Below the pieces are notes generated by a model, which was not told where the DNA came from, ran no database searches, and saw only the letters and a list, made by a program, of their open reading frames with translations. The position numbers and the translations under genes are program-made. Shown here in pieces: positions 56,433 to 64,000 of a stretch of 64,000 nucleotides of DNA. This stretch comes from Argopecten irradians. Taxonomy: Eukaryota; Mollusca; Bivalvia; Pectinida; Pectinidae. The stretch's first letter is position 1. Every line of letters starts with the position of its first letter. The DNA lies in NCBI RefSeq assembly GCF_041381155.1, contig NC_091143.1:29513331-29577330 (forward strand), read 5' to 3'.

Positions 56433-56500
56433 AAATGCTCCACCTGTGACGAATTATATTTTTTTCTCTATCAACAACAGGAGTAGACGATTTTTTTTCT
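56433..56500 (+). mobile_element. 'GATGCTCCACCGC' MITE, terminal remnant
   Basis: 'aaaaatgctccacctgtgac' then 'acaacaggagtagacgat', resembling the two ends of the family brought together. A deletion derivative of 34,431-34,782. Confidence 0.4.
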
Positions 56501-56881
56501 TCAGATTGTATTTTCATATATTTTCATATTTTGTGAGCGCGCCTTCATATTTCCTATTTATATTCAAATTCGACGTATGTAACGATCAGCATTGTTGTAA
56601 AAGAAAAGATGTTTTTTTATGAAATTATTCACTCAATAATACAAAGTAATACTTGGTGAGAATTATCGACAAGTACCAGCAATTTTCGCACCCACGTGTT
56701 CGTAAATTCGCGCGTAATCGTACAAATCAAGACAACATACATTGGCGAGGATTGATATATTGGGAAAACTGGTTACCTCAAAAGAACCTTCAGACTTTCC
56801 GTGAACGAATATTTTCTCATTTACGGAAAGTGCCGAATTCTGATTGCTGGTTACTTACAAAAAACTATTTTATGTAATAAC

Positions 56882-57037
56882 CTCCATGTAAATACTGCTC
56901 CGTCTCCACATGGGGCGGTGGATATGTACAAATGGAATTTGATCCCGGATACTAACTCAACCTTCCCCTTGTCATGACATTGAAGGACGGTTGATAGCTG
57001 ACCTTTGGTGAGTTGTTTTATATGGTGATACAGATAT
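56882..57037 (-). pseudogene. ADAR/ADAD-like, 'PCGD' exon
   Basis: 156 nt after 'cttgttttcag', donor 'gttatt'. Encodes 'YLYHHIKQLTKGQLSTVL', then 'GIKFHLYISTAPCGDGAVFT'. The 'FHLYIS..PCGD' block is the ADAR-family motif whose Cys is the second zinc ligand. The frame is open. Confidence 0.9.
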
Positions 57038-57414
57038 CTGAAAACAAGTTTAGTTTATTTATAAAATTGCTATTATTTATAATTCAATAACATATAAGAA
57101 ATCTGGGATAATTGGTTAATACTGATCTAAGTGATTTTTTAATCTAAAAAAAATAGCCTATGATATGGATCTTTGCAATCAGTGATAAATACGAACATAA
57201 CGTCATTGGTTTGTTTTCTTTTTAATTTAAGTTTTTGCGCATATAATACATTCATTCAGAACTTATCTTAATAAAAGTGAAGATTTGGTGAGAAACGTAC
57301 ACTGTCTATGGTAAACAGGGCAGCATAACACAATGTATGGAGCGTAACATTAAGTAAGGTAGACTAGGAGTAAATAAATGTGTATGTAACTGAATAAACT
57401 ATTGCTTTCTTTAT

Positions 57415-57504
57415 TTCCATGCGAGTCCACCAGGACCTTGCCGTTTGTCGTCAGCGATTTCCCAGTGATAAAGCGGGTTACTTTGTAACGACAACGCAGA
57501 GGGC
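57415..57504 (-). pseudogene. ADAR/ADAD-like, 'DSH' exon, catalytic motif lost
   Basis: After 'gagcaatacag' the frame, joined in phase to the exon above, reads 'RFITGKSLTTNGKVLVDSHG' and then unrelated 'NKES'. In ADARs the same place reads 'DCHAE', with zinc-binding His and catalytic Glu. Here Ala-Glu and the following 'IIARR'-type helix are absent and no good donor follows. The exon's end may have been removed or replaced by the AT-rich sequence below 57,415. The upstream side abuts a GACG-rich microsatellite. Confidence 0.72.
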
Positions 57505-57539
57505 CTGTATTGCTCAGTTGTTAGAAAATGAAATGTTTC

Positions 57540-57602
57540 CGGATGGACGGACGATGGACGACGGACGGACGGACGGACGACGGACGGACGATGGACGACA
57601 GA
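57540..57602. repeat. GACG/GATG microsatellite
   Basis: Irregular 'gacggacggacggacgac' run of about 60 bp with 'gatggacg' variants, in the short intron between two ADAD-like exons. Confidence 0.85.
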
Positions 57603-57713
57603 CATTGCGCCATGACAAACGTTCACCGGTTTTAAAAGCGACGTATTAATGAAATCGTAATTACACCTCTGAAAAAATGTATAAATCATGTCGTTTTATG
57701 ACACAAAACATAC

Positions 57714-57870
57714 CAGAGGCTAAGCTGATGACTTCAAAAGTGCTGTTGATTTTGGATTCCATGACAACACCCGCTATGACCTTCCAGCCGGCGAGTTTTT
57801 CAGGTATGGATGCTACAACTGCGTCAAATTTCTCATGGCAAAGTTTTGCGATTTTGTCATGGAAAGCCAG
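57714..57870 (-). pseudogene. ADAR/ADAD-like, first deaminase exon
   Basis: Encodes 'AFHDKIAKLCHEKFDAVV', 'KLAGWKVIAGVVMES' and 'EVISLASG', the start of the ADAR-family deaminase ('K...AGVVM...VVSLGTG'). Donor 'gtatgt' is good. Just upstream the sequence reads 'aaaaaaaacacactgg' with no AG where an acceptor is expected. Confidence 0.83.
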
Positions 57871-58373
57871 TGTGTTTTTTTTATTATAAACCGAAATCAT
57901 AATAATGCATTTAAATCATAAAGAATGAACTTAATGACTTCTTAAAATAAGTTACATCTATTAAATCATAATTCTCAATCAACGAATTTCTTTCAAATTT
58001 TACAAAAGACAAGACTAGCCTCAATTCAGTTACAAAATATTAGAAAAGTGATTAGTTTATTAGTAAATTTTTTAAATTAACTTTTGGCTCGCCAGTGTTT
58101 ACAAAAAAAAACCTTTTAAATTTTTATTTTTGGTTTGGGTGGAAAATGGTTTGATATTAATATTTCAAGTACTAGGGATATCTTAAACGTCGTGAAAGGT
58201 TTTGACTTTGCCAGCATTTGACAAGCTTCTTACTGACAAGCCATTTTATCACCCGGTTAGAAATATCGCTATCTGCTTGACAGATCCATGTGGAATTATT
58301 TTTATATTTTGCAATTTAGCGTAAAATTTCAAACTTTATAAATCATTGCAATAGCAATATTCGAAAATCTTAC

Positions 58374-58512
58374 CGGGAAATCTAGCTCCTTTCGGCGTTT
58401 TGGTTGACAAAAGTTGAGAGACGCTTCAGCAGCCTTTCGTTTAGCAGCCTTTTTACTGTTTCCTATCCCTTTAGCTAACTTTGTGTTGCCAATATAAGCT
58501 CTCATCTCGAAT
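58374..58512 (-). pseudogene. ADAR/ADAD-like, second half of dsRBD
   Basis: 139 nt after 'ttttaccaaag', donor 'gtaaga'. Encodes 'FEMRAYIGNTKLAKGIGNSK' 'KAAKRKAAEASLNF', the classic beta3-helix2 half of a dsRNA-binding domain with the KKxAK motif. The entry phase (2) does not fit the donor of the previous exon (phase 1) as I read it. Confidence 0.88.
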
Positions 58513-59465
58513 CTTTGGTAAAATTGAAATCAAGAAAGTATGTTGATTAATGCAACAACTTGTTCTTGAATAGAAACATTTTTTCTTTATTGCCAGATTT
58601 GACAACCTAAATGAAAAACTTCAATTCCCTACAAAATCGAAAGGTGATATCAAACAGCAACAGAAGAACTAGAAATAACATTCGGAAGCACTTGGATTAT
58701 CGAGCAAGACATTTTTCTTATGTTTTTGTTTGTATTGTCTTGTTTTTGCTTTATATCACAAAGGGAACTGTGGTATTTCTAGATAAAAATTACTGACAAA
58801 TAAAAGTAAATGTTTAGTAGTCTCTATTGTCTGCATAAATAAACGAACTGCGTTGGCAATACCAGCAAACTTGTAAAATATGTATTCAAAATGTAAGTTG
58901 ATTCAAAATATGACAACTCCTTGAAGTTTCTACCTGGGTTTAATGCGTAAAATGACAATATTTACCAGGTTGTGACCAAGACACCATCTAACATTTCCTA
59001 TTGATGGATGGATTAGCCAAATCATTTATTGTGATCTAATTTATTTTCGTTGGTGTCAATTTTTGTGAAAGACAAAATTTTACGATTTTGTTTAGAGTCA
59101 AATTCGTACGAAGGTACGGATATAGTAGAAAAATAAAAAAAGAGATAGTAATTATGCCAAGTTTGGCTTCGATTAAAATAGATGTAAGTGTCTTGTCACT
59201 GTAGTTTAAGTTTAATATATAGCAATGGACAATATAGTAATTATGCCAAGTTTGGCTTCAATTGAAATACAAGGGGATACTTGTTTTGAAAAGAAATGTC
59301 TGTTCTTATTTTTTAACTGACCTAATACTGTTTTGCAGTTTGCGTTCATGCATGTCTAAAATTTTGTGGGGACGTATTATCGTTGCTTCATATAAAAACG
59401 AGAGCCATGGAAGCTAAAACTCCACGAAAATTAACAATATCACAGTAATCAGTATCAAATCTTAC

Positions 59466-59820
59466 TCTTATCAAATACATACGTTGGACAGTGGGGAGGA
59501 CCTGATTCTGTCTCCTCTTCAAATCTTCCTATATTCCCTCCAGCTTGTGCCAATTCCATGAACGCACTGACTTGGTTTTTCCCATCCAATAGGACAGATG
59601 AATACGTGCTCCCGCTCATATCTGGCTGTCCATCCCAGCCTAGTGACACTGGGCAGAGCGAACCTGAAAGTTGTGGGACATTTTTCTCTAGCTCAAAAGT
59701 GTTGGTACCTGTCGAGCTATCTGAATCAGTTCCATCCTCCTCTGGTTGACTTGACGAATCATATGTATTTTCTGTTCCGATGTCTGGTTGAGGACCATTC
59801 ACCGATTGATATCGGGGTTC
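59466..59820 (-). pseudogene. ADAR/ADAD-like, acidic linker and first half of dsRBD
   Basis: 355 nt after 'ataaactgcag', donor 'gtaaga'. Encodes a Ser/Asp/Glu-rich stretch ('DSSSQPEEDGTDSDSSTG') and then 'NQVSAFMELAQAGGNIGRFE' and 'SGPPHCPTYVFDK', the helix1-beta1-beta2 half of a dsRBD ('NPVS.L.E.AQ', 'SGPPH.P.F.F'). Confidence 0.88.
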
Positions 59821-60301
59821 CTGCAGTTTATATTGATATTGTCATTAGAATAAAAGATTACAATTTTAGACATAGTTTACATTTAGTTGGTAATGGTAAA
59901 TGTTTCAAATACTTTGACACGATCAGTACCGTCTAAAAGATATCCATTGCGCCTACCACAAGAACTTATATGGAATACTAAACTTAAACTTGTATGAATT
60001 CATACGCTACTTGGAAAGTATATTCATTCGAAATCGAATTTAGTTTTTTTCCAAACCATGCCTTCATGGTCGACAAAACACAGAATCAGAATAATTTATA
60101 TTCAAGTTGGCCCCATTTGGAAAGTGACTATTCGTACAAATATTCACACTGTGATTATTACATGTTTTCATCCCGAGGATTTTTTTTTAAATCATGATTT
60201 ACTTTAAATATTAAGAAGCAATACGACACTAATAAAAGCGAAACCCTACTCACAATTATGTACCTGGTTAACAGTGAAAAGTGAGTAGTTCAATAACTTG
60301 T

Positions 60302-60484
60302 ATTCCGTTTTGCGTATTATCTACCTTGCGGGTAGATATCCATTCTAACGTCATTTTTTTGCGATAGCAATATTCTTGTTGTTTCCGTCGACAAGTATGA
60401 CGTTACGCTCGCAAACACACTTGACGTCACTATCAATACCTACCCACGAGGGCAAATAACTCTGTAATATGTAAATTTAGAATA
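60302..60484. mobile_element. 'TTTGCATATTACAGAGTTA' MITE, copy 5
   Basis: Both ends are present: left 'attccgttttgcgtattatc' then 'ccttgcgggtaga', right 'ctacccacgagggcaaataa' 'ctctgtaatatgtaaat'. Inner 'gacgttacgctcgcaaac'. About 180 bp, the most complete copy here. Copy 2 is at 20,612-20,712. Confidence 0.72.
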
Positions 60485-61136
60485 GCAAAATACCAAATAT
60501 GGTTTCAGTGTACGTATGTACAGATTTTACGGGGCAAAGAAGACGTTCTTCCAGCAGTGTGGACAAAAGGTTGTCAAGTTTCCAAGGCGATATGCCACTT
60601 TCTCATGTGAGCTTTTTGTGACCGTCCCTACCATATAAGTATGGTTGTTCTGGTTGTGTCTTGCAACAAATACAATATGTTTTGTTCGCACTGATAAAAT
60701 TATGTCTTTGGTGTCCCAGGCTTAATTTATATACATTTTGAAAAAATATCCGTTTGTAAATCATGCAATGATAGGATTTAACCGAAGTAAAGATCGACGA
60801 TAATGATTCGGAAACGTTTGATAAAAAATCAAATATATAGCTAAGTGGGTCTTCTATGGCGACCAGTTTAAAATAAAGGCATGTTTACAAGCATCAACTT
60901 TCAACAACAGCTGTACAAAAATTATTACAAAATCATTATAAAAATTCTTTGATATGGCTTAATTTTAACTACATCTAGGTATTGCATAGTAAAATGTAAA
61001 ATATAAATAAACAATATTGATTTTCCTTATTCAATCCTATTTTTCTTTTAATTGTCATATTTTGTCCTTTCAATTTGAGGAGACCCCCTATAAGATGAAT
61101 AGATACATATAACAAATAAATTTAACCAGATTTTAC

Positions 61137-61256
61137 CCGACTTGTTCCGTTGTCCTTATAAAGTAACCGAAGAGCCTGATCCGCTGCCGCCTCCTTCGCT
61201 TCTTACTTCCGGTTCCGCTTGCAATGAACGTCTCAAAATACACATCGATCTTAAAC
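61137..61256 (-). pseudogene. Additional dsRBD half upstream of the ADAD-like gene, frame-shifted
   Basis: One frame reads 'FKIDVYFETFIASGTGS'; the next reads 'EAKEAAADQALRLLYKDNG'. Together they form the second half of a dsRBD, but a base is missing within the 'GSKK' turn near 61,205. Donor 'gtaaaa' follows. It has the same strand and spacing as the gene below, so it is probably a first dsRBD of that gene; its partner exon was not found. Confidence 0.75.
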
Positions 61257-63271
61257 CTTTTATAACAAACAATTTTAATGCGCCTGATAGAAATTCAGCG
61301 AAACTATAAATCAACGTGCTCGATTATAACGAATTTACATGCATAAAGATGATGAACCAAATCAAATTGTTTGCTAATTAATATCTAAACCATGAACTAA
61401 TTGTTTCGTAAATTGAATTACCAGGCTCCAGGTTCATGAAAGGATCTTAGATTTAAATCTGATCTAGCCAATCAAATATGACGTTGCCATTATGTCATTT
61501 ATGACGTATACAATTGAGACAGTTTTGGACTTAAATTTGTTTCATGATCCTGAGGCCTGGTCTATTGTTTTTCGTTATAAACCAGTTTGACTAAAAAAAC
61601 ACACATTGATTGTATATTTATCCAGTGCCGGAAAGTGACTCCTTGTAACTTACACATTCTCCAGACTTTCACGTCATCTCTCAGCCTTGACTTTTTAAAG
61701 TAGAGCTATATAGTTTCTAGAATACAAAAAACATCAAAAACTTTAAAAAAAAATAATTAAAAAAAGTGAAATCAAGTATCCAAAGTTATTGATTAAAATT
61801 GCGTAAGCACTGATTTAGCTGTTGAAGAGCTATGTTAACGGAAAGGTCGTTTTAAAGACGTGGCAGGATTCGAGATGGAATAAAATTGTAGCAACCGAAG
61901 AAAATCACTCTGTAGTCAAAACCAGGCAGCTGACCCAAGAAAGAGAACCTTGGTTACATGTTGTGAAGATGATGTCTTTAGTGTTAAATCAATGATCGTC
62001 ATTATCCTTTTGTTACAAGTTTTTTTATCATTAAAACAATATTTCCAGTTGTCATGTTGTTTTGTGGCTACGGTCATTATTGAAATCATTCTCCATTCAC
62101 TTCCTTTTAGTTTGATCTATAAATAGCTGAATCTAGCTTCCTCGAATAATGATGAAAAATGAAACGTTTTGGTTGATTGTTTTTTGCGATTCATCATGTA
62201 CTTTTGACAGCCCAAATTTAATAAAGCAATTTGACTTCCACGGTTTTATTGTGCATGTGAGTAAATAGCTGAGCTGGAAATTTTACAAATAAAAATTACC
62301 TATTCAAACGGACATGTGTTGTTACAACCAGATTAATACACACAATCACACGTTTTGTTACATGTGTGTGGGGTTTCTCCGGTCACCGGTAATATGTGCA
62401 ACGGAGCTCATTGCTTACGGAAACGACACCTGTCTGACTAGGTAACCTGTGGGTTATATTACAGTAACTTCCCTTTATGATAAAGTAATTGTACCTGTGA
62501 TAAACAGTATCATTGTGTATAGGTACTATGAGTTATATAGATATTATATTTACCTACACAGCAACCTACTTACGCTAAGGGTACTATTAATATCCACGTA
62601 CACGCCTCTAAATATGATTGTCTGTATTCAATCTCTCGGCATTTTATGTTCATATACATCAAAATCTAACATACTTCCTATCTGTGTATTTTGACAAAGG
62701 ATCTATCTAGAGTATGTATATTACTATCTACCATACTTCCTTTGTCCTATATCTGTATTCTGATAAAGGAACTATTAATAGTGTACATTACTTTCGAGAA
62801 ACACACTACACAGTTTTACGAATGAAAACTGGTTTTAGTTTCGTTTTGGACTGATTTTATCTAAATCATAAGTCTGTAAAAACTTCCCTGTATTGTTGAT
62901 AAACACGAAACTGTGGGTAGGACGAATCGATCAGTTTACATCTGTGTAAATCCCCGATTGAGAATTTTATGTTTTAAGCCGGGGAGGCTTCTTTCAGCTA
63001 CTATCTATCTAACAGCTATTATATATATATCGGTAGTATAATTATCGTCTGCAATAAATCATCTGTTTTATATTTATTCACTGTACGCAAATATTGGTAA
63101 AGCGCGTGGCGAATTACGTATCATATGTTTACACTTCTCCATAATATATGCCCAAACAGACGACATGATGAAGCTCTTTTAACTGTCTCCATATAAACTA
63201 ATTATTCTATGGGACACATTTTACATTTATAAAAAATATATAAAATGAGTTGTGAGCAACATCGATGTCAC

Positions 63272-63325
63272 CTTTCGGTGGCCAAGTAGTTAATATGTCC
63301 CAATATATTATTCAAAGCATTTTTA
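63272..63325 (+). mobile_element. Short SINE, degraded head
   Basis: 'tttcggtggccaagtagtta' 'atatgtcccaatatatta' matches the first 50 bp of the SINE at 50,892. No tail found. Confidence 0.55.
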
Positions 63326-63847
63326 CAACTAAATCCATTATATGTACCATACCTGGACGACAATGATGACAATTACAATTACGTGCATTGTACATTGGTC
63401 CATGTGAATGTGTATAATTATAAAGCTACTATAGTATTTATTCCATCTGTTAGAAAGATTCGGAGATAAAACTGCTATGTCTCTAGCACTATTATGATGT
63501 TTTATTCAGCTTTGTACAATATATATATATATATATATTTCTACCACAATAGTCAGTGTTATTCAACTCTCAGGGTATCAAATAAACGGTGCATCTGTTG
63601 ATTAACAATTTGTTTATACCACGTTTGTTTATACCACACGTGGTATAAACTCTGTACGCATTCTGATTGGCTGACACGGTGAATTTTGACCGAACTACGT
63701 CTTTCTGAGTGTCGTGTCATCATTTGTCAACGTCATCAATAATCGAGTGACGTCATGCTATGCTGTGATCGCCGCTTGACGCCAAAACTGCTGTTGGAAA
63801 GCGTACTTATCCTCGTCGTATTTCTATCCGCTAAAAGCGGATATAAT

Positions 63848-64000
63848 TGTGGTAGAAACAGGTCACACGACTCGTGGTTGTTGGATATGAAATTTATTCC
63901 ACACTCGTAAGGTTTTTTTTAAAGTTACAAAAGACACTCGCTAAAGCTCGTTTCTTTTGTAACTTTTAAAAAATAACTCACTCGTGTGGAATAAATTCCA
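63848..64000 (+). mobile_element. 'GTTGTTGGATATG' foldback element, cut by window end
   Basis: 'tggtagaaacaggtcacacg' and 'tggttgttggatatgaaatt' 'tattccacactcgt' are answered by 'cactcgtgtggaataaattc'. The arms are very similar, so the copy is young, with an inner inverted pair 'gttacaaaagacactcgcta'. It continues past 64,000. Confidence 0.65.

Larger units (their letters stand above)
49205..61256 (-). pseudogene. ADAR/ADAD-type dsRNA-binding deaminase-like gene, damaged
   Basis: Minus-strand exons give dsRNA-binding domains and most of an adenosine-deaminase domain as found in ADAR editors and in the related ADAD (TENR-like) proteins that do not edit. In order: a dsRBD half (61,137-61,256); an acidic region plus dsRBD first half (59,466-59,820) and its second half (58,374-58,512); deaminase start (57,714-57,870); 'DSH' exon (57,415-57,504); 'PCGD' exon (56,882-57,037); 'GERL..MSCSDK' exon (53,865-54,057); 'NHP..GGV' exon (51,149-51,370); and C-terminus (49,205-49,394). 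Damage: a 1-nt loss in the first dsRBD half, a phase mismatch within the second dsRBD, no clear acceptor before 57,870, no H-A-E motif, a 1-nt gain near 53,98x, and an in-frame TAA at 49,283-49,285. Two short linking exons were not found. Introns are retained, so it is not a retrocopy. It is either a pseudogene or a dead ADAD-like gene with assembly errors. Confidence 0.8.
61257..64000. other. Non-coding flank, no supported exon
   Basis: Apart from a degraded SINE head (63,272-63,325), an (AT)n run near 63,520 and a foldback element at the window's edge, I see nothing assignable. Upstream exons of the ADAD-like gene may lie here or beyond. Confidence 0.4.

Noticed and set aside
56653-56877. 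74-codon plus-strand frame with many Arg and Trp
   Set aside because: No recognised family; it ends next to the minus-strand 'PCGD' exon and has no splice or repeat support.
57411-57689. 92-codon minus-strand frame rich in RPS/VRP
   Set aside because: Mostly translation of the GACG microsatellite and intron; only the small 57,415-57,504 part in another frame is deaminase-like.
1-64000. LTR retroelements, Polintons or viral remnants
   Set aside because: I saw no long terminal repeats and no polymerase, integrase or capsid-like frames; the repeats here are SINEs, MITEs, foldbacks and tandem arrays.

Overview
The window looks like gene-sparse, AT-rich, intron-rich animal DNA, most likely from a bivalve mollusc. 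The case rests on long introns with GT-AG boundaries, recognisable metazoan gene families, and many short non-autonomous repeats, including tRNA-headed SINEs that end in a shared 'ctggctgttaataggac' tail. The species call is inference. I saw no bacterial, viral or LTR-retroelement genes, no CRISPR array and no free-standing tRNA or rRNA gene.

Layout. (1) 8,588-12,599, minus strand: five exons of a voltage-gated proton channel (Hv1 family) paralog with unusual S4 charges and a very short S1-S2 loop; its first coding exon was not found. (2) 19,719-28,265, plus strand: six exons making two consecutive MAM domains, each built from an equivalent exon triplet. (3) 28,770-32,364: a SINE split by a TIR element, followed by a near-identical 1.26-kb tandem duplication whose breakpoint lies in the element's right TIR. 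(4) 35,625-47,775, plus strand: a complete seven-exon Hv1 gene (304 codons) with a long histidine-rich extracellular loop. Its fifth exon is preceded by about 1.1 kb of a 38-bp minisatellite in which each unit copies that exon's own splice acceptor and first eight codons. (5) 49,205-61,256, minus strand: a dsRNA-binding/adenosine-deaminase gene of the ADAR/ADAD type with several lesions and no visible H-A-E catalytic motif; probably a pseudogene or a catalytically dead, badly assembled copy.

The two Hv1-type genes point away from each other (minus, then plus) with the MAM gene between them. They share exon lengths of 125, 54 and 139 nt and the same intron phases, so they are paralogs from gene duplication and not retrocopies. 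The remaining sequence is repeats: at least two SINE families that share a 3' tail, six or so MITE-like inverted-repeat families with several copies each, and several short tandem arrays. The most unusual items are the exon-derived acceptor minisatellite in Hv1 and the altered voltage sensor of the second Hv1 gene.

All exon borders were read by eye from splice signals and protein similarity. No alignment or search was run.
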